Source: Algoriphagus boritolerans DSM 17298 = JCM 18970
GTDB lineage: Bacteria; Bacteroidota; Bacteroidia; Cytophagales; Cyclobacteriaceae
Direction: 5' to 3'
Length of the DNA: 64,000 bases
Assembly (NCBI RefSeq): GCF_900108085.1
Contig: NZ_FNVR01000009.1
Span: forward strand, 62,001-126,000
The position numbers were made by a program, and so were the translations under genes. The notes under the pieces were generated by a model that had not been told where the DNA came from, did not search any database, and saw nothing but the letters and a program-made list of their open reading frames with translations. Of the stretch, positions 33,409-41,722 are shown piece by piece. Position 1 is the stretch's first letter. Each line of letters opens with the position of its first letter.

Positions 33409-34130
33409 TGAACATTTTAATCCTCGGTTATGGCAAAATGGGGAAAATCATCGGCGAAATCGCTGAATCCCGAGGCCATACCATTACAGCAAAAATCAAC
33501 ATCGATAATCGTGAGGACTTGAATACTCTGGATCCTTCCAAAGTAGATGTGGCAATCGAATTCAGCCAACCTGAAGCGGCAGTGGACAACATCACCTGGG
33601 CAATAACAAGAGGAATTCCTGTCGTCTCCGGCACTACCGGCTGGCTTTCCAGAAAAGGAGAAATCGAAGCCTTGACCAAAGCTCAGGATGGTACTTTTTT
33701 TTACGCTTCCAATTATAGCATCGGAGTCAATATTTTCTTCAAAGTCAATGAATTTTTGGCCAAACTGATGAATGAGACGAGTGGCTATTCTGCCTCCATT
33801 GAAGAAATCCATCATACTGAAAAAAAAGATGCTCCCTCCGGAACTGCAATTACCCTCGCTGAGGGAATTATTCAAAATATGGATAAACTGAAAGAATGGC
33901 AATTGAGCGGACACTCGTCCGAAAACGAACAAACTTTACCTATCACTTCAAAGCGGATTGACCCAGCACCCGGAACTCATATTATTCGCTACAGTTCTGA
34001 AATTGACCAAATTGAAATTAGCCATACTGCTCACAGCAGGCAGGGGTTTGCCCTTGGCGCAGTTTTGGTCGCAGAGTGGATCAAGGGTAAAAAAGGAGTA
34101 CTTTCCATGGATGATTTTCTATCTTTCTGA
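33408..34130 (+). CDS. dapB: 4-hydroxy-tetrahydrodipicolinate reductase
   Basis: A 240-residue NAD(P)H enzyme of the lysine/diaminopimelate route, needed for peptidoglycan. The Rossmann start is NILILGYGKMGKIIGEIAE. The SGTTGW loop, the substrate motif EEIHHTEKKDAPSGTAITLA with the catalytic His/Lys, and the C-terminal HSRQGFALGAVLVAEWI are all present. It is slightly shorter than E. coli DapB, as usual in Bacteroidota. Its start codon overlaps the DUF5683 stop by one base. Confidence 0.97.
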   Translation: MNILILGYGKMGKIIGEIAESRGHTITAKINIDNREDLNTLDPSKVDVAIEFSQPEAAVDNITWAITRGIPVVSGTTGWLSRKGEIEALTKAQDGTFFYASNYSIGVNIFFKVNEFLAKLMNETSGYSASIEEIHHTEKKDAPSGTAITLAEGIIQNMDKLKEWQLSGHSSENEQTLPITSKRIDPAPGTHIIRYSSEIDQIEISHTAHSRQGFALGAVLVAEWIKGKKGVLSMDDFLSF

Positions 34131-34145
34131 AATTAATTTGAGCAC

Positions 34146-35222
34146 ATGAGTCAATCTAAAAATAAAAAATCAGCTACCCGGGAATGGGTTGATGCTTTGG
34201 TTTTTGCAGTTGTTGCAGCAAGCTTAATCCGTTGGCTTTTACTTGAGCCGTTTACAATACCTACGGCATCCATGGAAAAGTCACTTTTAGTCGGTGATTT
34301 TCTATTTGTAAGTAAAATGCACTACGGCACCCGAATCCCCAAAACCCCACTACAGGTACCCCTGACCCATCAGAAAATCTGGGGAACTGAAATCCCCTCT
34401 TATTCTGATGCCATTCAGATTCCCTACCTCAGGCTACCGGGTTTTAGTGATGTGGAGCGAAATGATGTGGTAGTATTCAATTACCCTGTTGAGTTTGAAT
34501 ACCCCAGCGATTTGAAAACCAATTACATCAAGCGGGCCGTTGGCATTGCGGGGGATATCGTAGAAGTCAAACAAGGGCAACTGATCGTCAATGGAGAGAA
34601 TGCCCCAAATCCCGAGGAAATGCAATATTCCTATGATTTGATCACCAATAGACCATTGACAGTGGATTTTTTTGCGGATTATGACATCAATCCGGAGAGT
34701 TTTATGTCCTTCACCAACGGAGCCGGCTATTTGGTCTTCGGGACCGATCAGATGATGGAACGGCTCAAAACCTCTCCGGTAGTCGTCTCGATAAGTAAAC
34801 GAATCGAAGAACCGGGGGCAAATGACACCTTGATCTTCCCCAAGGGAGCAAATTACGGGTGGAATAGAGATAATTTCGGTCCCTTACAAATTCCTGCTGA
34901 GAATATGACCATCGAAATGACTCCTGACAATGTTCAGCGGTATGGTTTTACAATTGAAAAATATGAAGGTCATGATTCGGTTGAAATTCAGGAAGGCACG
35001 CTTTTAATCGATGGACAAAAAGTTGAAAGTTACACCTTCAAGCAGAACTATTATTTCATGATGGGCGACAATCGCCACGATTCGTTGGATTCAAGATTTT
35101 GGGGGTTTGTCCCTGAAGACCATATTGTGGGCAAGGCTTGGTTCCTTTGGCTCTCTCTGGACAAATACGAATCAATGTTCAATAAAATCAGATGGAGTAG
35201 ATTCCTGAAAGGAATAAATTAA
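34146..35222 (+). CDS. lepB: Signal peptidase I
   Basis: A 358-residue S26 protease that removes signal peptides on the periplasmic face. One N-terminal transmembrane helix (residues about 15-35) is followed by catalytic Ser42 in TIPTASMEKSLLVGD and Lys129 in NYIKRAVGIAGD. GDNRHDSLDSRFWGFVPEDHI is the last signature box. An insertion of about 130 residues between the boxes makes it longer than E. coli-type cores, a common Bacteroidota feature. It lies 15 bases after dapB and is followed by a bidirectional terminator shared with ung. Confidence 0.96.
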   Translation: MSQSKNKKSATREWVDALVFAVVAASLIRWLLLEPFTIPTASMEKSLLVGDFLFVSKMHYGTRIPKTPLQVPLTHQKIWGTEIPSYSDAIQIPYLRLPGFSDVERNDVVVFNYPVEFEYPSDLKTNYIKRAVGIAGDIVEVKQGQLIVNGENAPNPEEMQYSYDLITNRPLTVDFFADYDINPESFMSFTNGAGYLVFGTDQMMERLKTSPVVVSISKRIEEPGANDTLIFPKGANYGWNRDNFGPLQIPAENMTIEMTPDNVQRYGFTIEKYEGHDSVEIQEGTLLIDGQKVESYTFKQNYYFMMGDNRHDSLDSRFWGFVPEDHIVGKAWFLWLSLDKYESMFNKIRWSRFLKGIN

Positions 35223-35229
35223 GCACTAA

Positions 35230-35258
35230 AAAATCCCGATTTAATCGGGATTTTTTTT
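35230..35258. terminator. Bidirectional terminator between lepB and ung
   Basis: Perfect 11-bp stem AAAATCCCGAT (35230-35240) / ATCGGGATTTT (35244-35254) with a 3-base loop, flanked by A and T runs. It can end transcripts from both sides. Confidence 0.9.
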
Positions 35259-35919
35259 ACCAAATAACAGGTTGGAGATTCTTTTCTACAAGGTATTGAT
35301 TGGCTTTAGAAAAGTGTTTGCAACCCAAAAATCCCCGATGTGCTGAGAGTGGGCTGGGATGCGGAGCTTTCAGAATCAGATGTTTGTTTGCATCTATTAA
35401 TTCCGCTTTTTTCTGAGCGTAGGCCCCCCAAAGCATAAATACAACATTACTCCGCTGGCTACTGACGATCTTAATCACCTCATCCGTAAAAGTCTCCCAA
35501 CCTTGATTTTGATGGGATCCGGCTTGATTTGCCCGTACAGTGAGTGTCGCATTCAACAAAAATACGCCTTGATTGCTCCACCTTGTCAGATCACCGTTTG
35601 GAGGCATGTCTATTCCCAGGTCCGACTTGATTTCTTTAAAGATATTTAAAAGACTGGGAGGAAAGGGCACTCCAGGTTTCACAGAAAATGAAAGCCCATG
35701 GGCTTGACCAGGACCATGATACGGATCTTGTCCCAGAATGACTACCTTCACAGCGTCTAAAGGGCAGTGATTAAACGCATTGAAAATTTCTTTTCCCGGA
35801 GGGAAAACCTGATTGACCTGATATTCGTCCTTAACAAAAGAAACTAATCGTTGGAAAAAGTTCTTTTCAAAAACATCGCTTAATGCTTTTTTCCAACTAT
35901 CTTCAATTTTGACTTGCAT
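35257..35919 (-). CDS. ung: Uracil-DNA glycosylase (family 1)
   Basis: A 220-residue repair enzyme that removes uracil from DNA. The water-activating motif VVILGQDPYHGPGQAHGLSF (about residues 58-77) contains the catalytic Asp. The uracil-specificity region is in FLLNATLTVRANQAGSH, and the DNA-intercalation loop HPSPLSAHRGFLGC holds the catalytic His. The length is canonical. It is convergent with lepB and divergent from apaG. Confidence 0.98.
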   Translation of the reverse strand: MQVKIEDSWKKALSDVFEKNFFQRLVSFVKDEYQVNQVFPPGKEIFNAFNHCPLDAVKVVILGQDPYHGPGQAHGLSFSVKPGVPFPPSLLNIFKEIKSDLGIDMPPNGDLTRWSNQGVFLLNATLTVRANQAGSHQNQGWETFTDEVIKIVSSQRSNVVFMLWGAYAQKKAELIDANKHLILKAPHPSPLSAHRGFLGCKHFSKANQYLVEKNLQPVIW

Positions 35920-35977
35920 TTATATTGATTTATTCATTTTAAAATGTAAATTAACTCCCTTTTTAATTCATCATCCA

Positions 35978-36364
35978 ATGGTTATTTCAGTTACAGAAGG
36001 AATTAAGGTATGCGTAGAGGTCACTTATCAGGCGGAATTTTCCAGTCCTCATCAGCATCATTACGTATTTACATACAAGGTAACTATTGAAAATAATAGC
36101 CAACATACCTATCAACTCTTAAAAAGAAAATGGCAAATTTTTGATGCAGCCGAAGAATCCAAAATTGTAGAGGGCAATGGTGTAGTCGGTCAACAACCCA
36201 TTCGCGAACCCGGTGATTCACATTCCTATGTTTCGGGATGTAATCTAAAATCCGGACTGGGAAAAATGAAGGGGTCCTATACCATGGAAAAGCTTTTTGA
36301 CGGAAAATCTATCGAAGTAGAGGTTCCTGAATTTCAGATGATTGCAAACATATTCCATAATTGA
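35978..36364 (+). CDS. apaG: ApaG (Co2+/Mg2+ efflux-associated) protein
   Basis: A 128-residue immunoglobulin-like beta-sandwich protein. Start MVISVTEGIKVCVEVTYQAE is chosen over a frame extended 23 residues upstream in A/T-rich DNA. YVFTYKVTIENNS, LLKRKWQIFDA, and VEGNGVVGQQPIREPGDSH, followed by YVSGCNLKSGLGKMKGSYTM, are the family blocks. ApaG was linked to cobalt/magnesium resistance in enterobacteria; its biochemical role is unclear. The methyltransferase frame that follows overlaps or abuts its 3' end. Confidence 0.95.
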   Translation: MVISVTEGIKVCVEVTYQAEFSSPHQHHYVFTYKVTIENNSQHTYQLLKRKWQIFDAAEESKIVEGNGVVGQQPIREPGDSHSYVSGCNLKSGLGKMKGSYTMEKLFDGKSIEVEVPEFQMIANIFHN

Positions 36365-37145
36365 TTTGAGGGATTGGTTTTTTTTAGCCAAGGCGTATTT
36401 TGGCTATTGGTTAAAAAAAGAAGATCGGTTCAGTCAGCAGTCGCCTTTTGTTTTTGACCTATACAGCGGATTGATCCAATTTTTAAAAGCCAAGAAAAAA
36501 GGAAACCTTGAGCTCGAACTGTTCAGGAATTCCCTATTGAAGGACTATACCAAGATTGAAGTATTGGATCTGGGTGCAGGATCAAAAAAAGCACCTCATT
36601 CGGTTCGGCAGGTAGCAGAAATCACCCGATTTTCAACCAGTGGAATTAAATTTTGTCAACTCTATCAGTTTTTTTGTAGGCTGACTCCAGCTGAACAAGT
36701 GATTGAACTGGGCACCTGTGTGGGTATTTCTACCAGATACCTTAGCAAAGTTACCAAAGGCAAACTTTATACTTTGGAGGGTTCGCCGGAAATCCAAAAA
36801 GTAGCCACTCGCAACCCAAAACCCCATCATACTGAATTTATCTTGGGACCTATCCATGAAACGCTCCCCACCCTTCTATCCCAAATACCAAAAGTGGATT
36901 TCGCATTGATTGATGCAAATCATACCTACGAAGGCACAATTTTCTCTTTTAATTCTATACTTAAAAAAGCACATCCCAAAACAATAATAGCAATCGGTGA
37001 CATTCATTGGACACCTGAAATGGACCGTGCCTGGAAAGAGATAAAAACTAATCCCAGCGTCAAACTTACTTTTGACTTTTTCGAGTGCGGGATAGTTTTA
37101 TTTGAATATCCGGGGGGAAAAGTAGATTTAATCTTAGATATCTAA
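36342..37145 (+). CDS. Class I SAM-dependent O-methyltransferase-like protein
   Basis: About 260 residues. The SAM-binding fold is seen as VIELGTCVGISTRYLS (motif I, about residue 125), LYTLEGSPEIQKVA and VDFALIDANHTYEGT, resembling the Methyltransf_24/O-methyltransferase group. The N-terminus (WFFLAKAYFGYWLKKEDRF) is aromatic and may contact membrane or substrate. No ATG is available: TTG at 36342 (overlapping apaG by 23 bases) or TTG at 36366 (one base after it) must be used. It converges with the next gene, overlapping by 12 bases. The substrate is unknown. Confidence 0.82.
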   Translation: MQTYSIIDLRDWFFLAKAYFGYWLKKEDRFSQQSPFVFDLYSGLIQFLKAKKKGNLELELFRNSLLKDYTKIEVLDLGAGSKKAPHSVRQVAEITRFSTSGIKFCQLYQFFCRLTPAEQVIELGTCVGISTRYLSKVTKGKLYTLEGSPEIQKVATRNPKPHHTEFILGPIHETLPTLLSQIPKVDFALIDANHTYEGTIFSFNSILKKAHPKTIIAIGDIHWTPEMDRAWKEIKTNPSVKLTFDFFECGIVLFEYPGGKVDLILDI

Positions 37146-37724
37146 CTTTCTCAACTTAATAAAAATCTCAGAACCCATCCTCGCAGGGATGGAATTATAG
37201 CAAAGTTCAAATTTTTCAAACTCAAAATACGGTTCAAAATACGCCTTATATTCACCTTCACTACCTCCAAAAGGAGGGCCTTCCGTGCTGAACGTTCTAT
37301 TAAACAAAACCCCAACCAGCCTTCCATTTGGCTTTAATAATTGATGCATCTTTTTCGCATAGTTGCCCCTAAGCTTGGGATCAAGTGCACAGAAAAACGT
37401 CTGTTCCAAAATCAGATCGTAGCTTCCTGTGTGATCAAAGAAGTCCTGATGAAAAACTTGATTGGCAGGGAATGAAGGGTTTTTATCGATAAACTCCTTA
37501 ATCGGAAGGATAGAAATATCCAGAAGATGAATGTTTTGAAAGCCCAAATCCCAAGCTGAGGCTACTTCATGGGCATTTCCGGCTCCGGGAACGAGAATAG
37601 AAAGGGTTTTAGTATCAAGTTGGCAAAGATATTGATAAAGTGGAGGGGAAGGAAATCCAATGTCCCATCCGGTATATCCATTTTGGTAACGGGAAGACCA
37701 GAATTCTTCGTCTAAGTTCTGCAT
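37134..37724 (-). CDS. TPMT-family SAM-dependent methyltransferase
   Basis: A 196-residue protein starting MQNLDEEFWSSRYQNGYTGW. The sequence WDIGFPSPPLYQYL is the thiopurine-methyltransferase family signature, and ILVPGAGNAHEVASAWDLGF is the SAM-binding motif I. EQTFFCALDPKLRGNYAKKM follows. In bacteria this family methylates thiol- or halide-type small molecules and helps detoxification; the substrate here cannot be read. It is convergent with the preceding methyltransferase and lies 27 bases from the divergent coiled-coil gene. Confidence 0.88.
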   Translation of the reverse strand: MQNLDEEFWSSRYQNGYTGWDIGFPSPPLYQYLCQLDTKTLSILVPGAGNAHEVASAWDLGFQNIHLLDISILPIKEFIDKNPSFPANQVFHQDFFDHTGSYDLILEQTFFCALDPKLRGNYAKKMHQLLKPNGRLVGVLFNRTFSTEGPPFGGSEGEYKAYFEPYFEFEKFELCYNSIPARMGSEIFIKLRKLDI

Positions 37725-37751
37725 ATCACAAGCCCTTAACAATTTTAAATT

Positions 37752-38681
37752 ATGAGCACTAATTTCGAAAAGGAATCCGGTTCAAAAAAAGATCAGAATA
37801 AGAACATCATTATTATTGTTCTTGTTTTATTAGTCATTATCAGCGGCATCAAGCTCTACACGGACTATGTGGACCGGACAAAAAAAACCGAAGAAATACT
37901 TCTCCTTTCAACAGAAAATAACGAGTTGAACCAAAGGCTGGATTCTGTAACCTATCAACTCAACCTCAGAATCCAAGAAATTGAAAAACTTGGGGGTGAT
38001 ATCCAAGCTTTGGAGGCAGTGAGAGACCAATTGATCGCAGAGCGAAATTCTACCCGCCAACGAAGTTCCTCCGAAATTGCAGCTTTGAATGGGAAAATCA
38101 CAAATCTAAATGGCTTGATTGCTCAGAAAGATCAGGAAATCCTGGAATTAAGAGCGGCGAACCAACAGCTGTTTGCAGAGAACGAGGATTTGAAAACCAC
38201 CCAGGCTGAAATTGAAGAAGAAGTAGTCCAACTCAATATTCAGAAACAAGACCTGCAAGCCAAAGTCGACGTTGCTTCGATGCTGAAAGCTGAAAACATA
38301 ACCATTGCAGCTGTAAATTCACGGGGAAAAGAACGAATCGAAACGACCAAAGATTTCAGAAACCGACAAATTGAACGACTGAAAGTGAGCTTTAACATCG
38401 CAGATAACAAAGTCGCTGAGAAAGGCCCAAGAAATGTCTATGTACAAGTATTGGACGGTAACGCCCAGCCGATTTTCGATGTGGCAAAAGGTTCAGGCAC
38501 CTTCATGATCGATGGAGTAGAACAATTTTACACCGTAAAACAGGACATTATTTTTGATAATTCGGAGCAAGAATTAACATTCTATTATGAAAAAGGATCT
38601 GATTATTCCTCAGGAAACCATGAGGTAAGAATATTTGTAGACAACTATCAGGTTGGTTCAAAGACCTTTACAGTAAAATAA
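37752..38681 (+). CDS. Single-pass membrane protein with long coiled coil
   Basis: A 309-residue protein: a short charged cytoplasmic start, one transmembrane helix (NIIIIVLVLLVIISGIKLYT, about residues 18-37), and a coiled coil of roughly 140 residues (about 45-185, repeated Leu/Ile/Glu heptads). The C-terminal beta-rich domain (RNVYVQVLDGNAQPIFDVAKG... to VGSKTFTVK) may be an Ig-like fold. Topology suggests a periplasm-facing scaffold. I do not recognise a named family. An intrinsic terminator separates it from rpsF. Confidence 0.8.
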   Translation: MSTNFEKESGSKKDQNKNIIIIVLVLLVIISGIKLYTDYVDRTKKTEEILLLSTENNELNQRLDSVTYQLNLRIQEIEKLGGDIQALEAVRDQLIAERNSTRQRSSSEIAALNGKITNLNGLIAQKDQEILELRAANQQLFAENEDLKTTQAEIEEEVVQLNIQKQDLQAKVDVASMLKAENITIAAVNSRGKERIETTKDFRNRQIERLKVSFNIADNKVAEKGPRNVYVQVLDGNAQPIFDVAKGSGTFMIDGVEQFYTVKQDIIFDNSEQELTFYYEKGSDYSSGNHEVRIFVDNYQVGSKTFTVK

Positions 38682-38694
38682 TCAAAAGCGCCCC

Positions 38695-38723
38695 AAAAAA
38701 GCCTCCTTTTTGGAGGCTTTTTT
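38695..38723 (+). terminator. Intrinsic terminator of the coiled-coil protein gene
   Basis: Perfect 12-bp stem AAAAAAGCCTCC (38695-38706) / GGAGGCTTTTTT (38712-38723) with a T5 loop. Confidence 0.93.
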
Positions 38724-38754
38724 GATTTATAGCTATAGGGAATCGCGACAATGA

Positions 38755-38786
38755 TTTGGATTACAGCGGCATTTACTCTACTTTTG
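38755..38786 (+). promoter_or_regulatory. Promoter of rpsF-rpsR-rplI
   Basis: -33 TTTG (38755-38758), 20-base spacer, -7 TACTTTTG (38779-38786), an exact match to the Bacteroidota consensus. The predicted 5' untranslated region is only about 30 bases, so there is no room for a large S6:S18-binding leader before rpsF. Confidence 0.8.
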
Positions 38787-38824
38787 CGGTCTGTTTATTC
38801 AAATTCCTTAAACACATTAAAAAA

Positions 38825-39190
38825 ATGTTCCAAAGAAATTATGAGACGGTATTCATTTTAACTCCCGTTTTGTCTGATGTTCAGATGAAGGATACCGTCG
38901 ACAAGTTTGTAAGCTTGTTAAAAGAAGAGGGGGCAGATGTTATCAATGTGGAGAACTGGGGTCTTAAAAAAATGGCATACACCATTGAAAAAAAGACAAC
39001 AGGGTTTTACGTGCTGGTAGAGTTCAAGGCCGATCCCACTATCATCCGCAAGTTTGAGCTTGAGCTTAGACGCGATGAGAAAGTGATGCGATTCTTGACT
39101 ACTGTGTTGGACAAGCATTCAATTGCTTACGCTGACAGAAGAAGAAAAGGAGAGTTTAACAAAAAAGTAGAAGTTAAAGAGGAAGCCTAA
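38825..39190 (+). CDS. rpsF: 30S ribosomal protein S6
   Basis: A 121-residue ribosomal protein that binds 16S rRNA with S18. It starts [20 protein letters not shown] and has [20 protein letters not shown] and [17 protein letters not shown], ending in a lysine/glutamate-rich tail. A longer frame upstream (23 residues) would overlap the promoter and is rejected. Its stop overlaps the rpsR start by one base. Confidence 0.97.
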   Translation: MFQRNYETVFILTPVLSDVQMKDTVDKFVSLLKEEGADVINVENWGLKKMAYTIEKKTTGFYVLVEFKADPTIIRKFELELRRDEKVMRFLTTVLDKHSIAYADRRRKGEFNKKVEVKEEA

Positions 39191-39441
39191 TGACACTAGT
39201 AAACGAACCCATCAACAGAGGCGAAATCAGGAAGAAATATTGCCGATTCAAGAAGCACGGTATCAAGTATATCGACTACAAGGATCCCAACTTCCTTTTA
39301 AAATTCGTAAACGAGCAAGGTAAAATCCTTCCGAGAAGACTTACCGGTAACTCTGCGAAATACCAGAGAAAAGTAGCCCAAGCTATCAAAAAAGCAAGAC
39401 ATTTGGCTTTGTTGCCATTCGTAACCGATGGTTTGAAATAA
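39190..39441 (+). CDS. rpsR: 30S ribosomal protein S18
   Basis: An 83-residue protein with the S18 core [37 protein letters not shown] and [12 protein letters not shown]. It is translationally coupled to rpsF (TAATG) and followed by rplI after 39 bases, the standard gene order. Confidence 0.98.
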   Translation: MTLVNEPINRGEIRKKYCRFKKHGIKYIDYKDPNFLLKFVNEQGKILPRRLTGNSAKYQRKVAQAIKKARHLALLPFVTDGLK

Positions 39442-39480
39442 TTCGGTCTTGTATCGTTCAATCACAAAAGATCATTACAA

Positions 39481-39924
39481 ATGGATATCATTCTAAAAAC
39501 AGACATAAAAGGTCTTGGATACAAAAACGACCTAGTAGTAGTAAAACCTGGGTATGGTAGGAATTACTTAATTCCTCAGGGCTTTGCAGTCTTGGCTACA
39601 GACTCAAACAGAAAAATTCTTGCTGAAAACATCAAGCAGGCAGCTCATAAAGCTGAAAAGATCAAAACTGAAGCTGAAAATATTGCTGCACAGCTTGCTG
39701 ATGTTACCCTTGACATCAAAGCTAAAATTGGCGATTCTGGAAAAATCTTCGGAAAGGTAACTACGCTTCAGATTTCTGATGCACTAGCTACCCAGGGTTT
39801 TGTAATTGACAGAAAGAAAATATCAATCGGAGTACCTGTAAATGGTGCAGGTGAATTTTCAGCTGACATTGATCTTCACAGAGAAGTAAAAACAAAAGTT
39901 AAGTTTATTGTCTCCGGAGAATAA
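39481..39924 (+). CDS. rplI: 50S ribosomal protein L9
   Basis: A 147-residue two-domain protein: the N-terminal rRNA-binding domain MDIILKTDIKGLGYKNDLVV with KPGYGRNYLIPQGFAVLAT, a connecting long helix (about 42-75) and the C-terminal domain GKIFGKVTTLQISDAL. It is the last gene of the rpsF operon, before a very strong terminator. Confidence 0.98.
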   Translation: MDIILKTDIKGLGYKNDLVVVKPGYGRNYLIPQGFAVLATDSNRKILAENIKQAAHKAEKIKTEAENIAAQLADVTLDIKAKIGDSGKIFGKVTTLQISDALATQGFVIDRKKISIGVPVNGAGEFSADIDLHREVKTKVKFIVSGE

Positions 39925-39934
39925 ATTAATCTTA

Positions 39935-39977
39935 AAACCAAAAAAAGCTCGCTGAAACAGCGAGCTTTTTTTGGTTT
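39935..39977. terminator. Bidirectional terminator after rplI with 20-bp perfect stem
   Basis: Bases 39935-39954 (AAACCAAAAAAAGCTCGCTG) pair perfectly with 39958-39977 across a 3-base loop. The 3' arm overlaps the stop codon of the minus-strand gene at 39976, so the hairpin serves both convergent units. Confidence 0.95.
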
Positions 39978-40218
39978 AAGCCAACGCTTTTTCCAGATCT
40001 TCTACCAATTTTTTCGATACTGACTTTGCATTTTTCTCCCGAGCCCCTTTGAATGCAGCCAATGCTTGGGATGCCTTTTCAATGACTCCGACAGGATTTT
40101 GGTCATTTTGAAAACTTACCCAACACCAACTGAGATCAGCCGCCAAATCTGCATGCTTTAATTTCCCTAATTTTTCAATGACTTCAGCCACCAGTTTTTC
40201 CATTTTTTCCGCCTTCAT
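39976..40218 (-). CDS. Small helical protein of unknown function
   Basis: An 80-residue protein starting MKAEKMEKLVAEVIEKLGKL, mostly helical, with KHADLAADLSWCWVSFQNDQ in the middle and a Lys/Ala-rich C-terminal helix (AKSVSKKLVEDLEKALA). It has no signal and no known motif. A 17-residue extension upstream (MYCFVSNLK...) is rejected. Family not recognised. Confidence 0.75.
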   Translation of the reverse strand: MKAEKMEKLVAEVIEKLGKLKHADLAADLSWCWVSFQNDQNPVGVIEKASQALAAFKGAREKNAKSVSKKLVEDLEKALA

Positions 40219-40467
40219 AGCACAATATAATTTTAGTTTAGTTTTCAAATTTGAAACAAAACAATACAAATATTTTCATTCAATCAATACAACTAGATAA
40301 AAGTTAATAAAAAGACAAATTTCAATCGATTTCGTTCTTAATATATTCGTAGGTCTTACTTCTCCTAGGGTAAATTTCTGAGTTATACTAATCGCTTCCC
40401 CAGAAACACTTTTTCTACCTGAATGCAAGTAAATTACGACTCAACTTCAAAAATCTTTAACAGGCCA
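40219..40467. other. Intergenic region upstream of tRNA-Gln
   Basis: A/T-rich DNA in which I see no gene or repeat. The promoter of tRNA-Gln begins at its right end. Confidence 0.5.
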
Positions 40468-40499
40468 TTTGGAAAAAATAAGTCAAGAATCTACCTTTG
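40468..40499 (+). promoter_or_regulatory. Promoter of tRNA-Gln
   Basis: -33 TTTG (40468-40471), 20-base spacer, -7 TACCTTTG (40492-40499), followed before the tRNA by the small hairpin AGAAAAAC (40510-40517) / GTTTTTCT (40521-40528). Confidence 0.75.
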
Positions 40500-40540
40500 T
40501 GACACTTTAAGAAAAACGATGTTTTTCTAATGATCAAAAT

Positions 40541-40613
40541 TGGCTGATGGTGTAACTGGCAACACGTCTGATTTTGGTTCAGAAGAGTCCAGGTTCGAGC
40601 CCTGGTCGGCCAA
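40541..40613 (+). tRNA. tRNA-Gln (anticodon TTG)
   Basis: A 73-base cloverleaf. Acceptor stem TGGCTGA pairs with TCGGCCA including one G-T. The anticodon arm is TCTGA-TTTTGGT-TCAGA with anticodon TTG, and the T arm contains GGTTCGAGCC. CCA is not encoded. Confidence 0.96.
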
Positions 40614-40614
40614 C

Positions 40615-40644
40615 AAAAGCTTCCCGTTCAAGGGAAGCTTTTTT
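40615..40644. terminator. Terminator after tRNA-Gln, shared with the EcsC gene
   Basis: AAAAGCTTCCC (40615-40625) / GGGAAGCTTTT (40632-40642) with a 6-base loop and T run. It ends where the convergent minus-strand EcsC gene stops. Confidence 0.9.
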
Positions 40645-41413
40645 ATTTTATCGGCTTTACCTCAGTTGAATCAATATGGTCTTGATTCATTTTTAAAAGT
40701 CTCAACCGATAGGCATTCATGGCAAATTGACCTAAGTGCTCGGTAAGTTTATAATTGGCGATTGCCCCCACTCCTGCTCCAATGATTGGAACCAGCTGAG
40801 CAAGCTTAGCCAAATCAATGTAATCCCGGTAATCCAATTGAAATGTCCTCCAGTCAAAGTCTTTCATTTCCTTGGGCAAGTCGTTTCGGAAATCCTCCCA
40901 ATTTTCAATCAACCCCACCAGTTCATTTCGTCGTTTTTGGTCTGAAAAGCTGAGCTGAAAGATGTAAAGCAGAAACAAGCGCTCATGATAATCTTTGGTA
41001 TTCGCACCATAGAGCGCTGCAATATCAAACAGCATTTTCATCTTGATTGTCAAAAAAGCAGGGAAATCCACGAATCCCAATAAAATCCCACCTGCGCCGG
41101 TAATTGCCCCCTCAGCAGAAGCTGTATTTCGATACCACTTGATTCGCTCCCGAACCCTATTTTCACGAATCATAAGATTCAGGCTTTGGTCTGCTTTTGG
41201 AACGATCCAAGCAGAACCTGTGATTACGGCTTTCACCATATTTTCAATTGCAACTGTTATGGCTTTATGGATCTTTTCAGGGATGATCGAATTGATCTTG
41301 CCTTGTACCCCATGAGTCATCCGACTGAATAAGCCAGGAGGTTTTTTTAACTCATACAGCCAAAGCCCAACTTCCGCATCAATGTAGTGCTGATATGAAT
41401 CCATCCTTTTCAT
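40643..41413 (-). CDS. EcsC family protein
   Basis: A 256-residue protein of the EcsC family, named after the third gene of the Bacillus ecs locus, of unknown biochemical role. Family features are an amphipathic N-terminal part and AEGAITGAGGILLGFVDFPA with FLTIKMKMLFDIAALYG, a Gly-rich hydrophobic pair of helices likely to associate with membrane. VPIIGAGVGAIANYKLTEHL and AMNAYRLRLL follow near the C-terminus. Start MKRMDSYQHY or, three residues later, MDSYQHY is possible. It stands alone, convergent with tRNA-Gln. Confidence 0.9.
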   Translation of the reverse strand: MKRMDSYQHYIDAEVGLWLYELKKPPGLFSRMTHGVQGKINSIIPEKIHKAITVAIENMVKAVITGSAWIVPKADQSLNLMIRENRVRERIKWYRNTASAEGAITGAGGILLGFVDFPAFLTIKMKMLFDIAALYGANTKDYHERLFLLYIFQLSFSDQKRRNELVGLIENWEDFRNDLPKEMKDFDWRTFQLDYRDYIDLAKLAQLVPIIGAGVGAIANYKLTEHLGQFAMNAYRLRLLKMNQDHIDSTEVKPIK

Positions 41414-41722
41414 TCTATAGATAAATAAATCTTATTTTTGGTGTTTGCCAATTCTTGAATACTTCCTCATCTTCATCACTGCCCGTAGTAAGCTAAAGAC
41501 CTATGCATCTTTTTTCAAAACGCTCTTTAGGTTTCCTTGTAAGATTAATCCGATATATGAATTAGGTTTTGTATGAGTCTATCCCGACGAATATCGGAAA
41601 GAACCTTTGGCGCAAAAAATCAGGCTTTTTGGATACCAAGGCTAGCATATCCAAGCTGACTCCTATCGTAGCGACTGAATTTGAAGCAGTTTATCTTCAT
41701 TATAGAGTCTCTAATGGTTTGA
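41414..41722. other. Intergenic region without recognised features
   Basis: 309 bases between two minus-strand genes. A short hairpin-like word CCCGACGAATATCGGA lies near 41583-41598. I see no gene, RNA or clear terminator. Confidence 0.4.
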
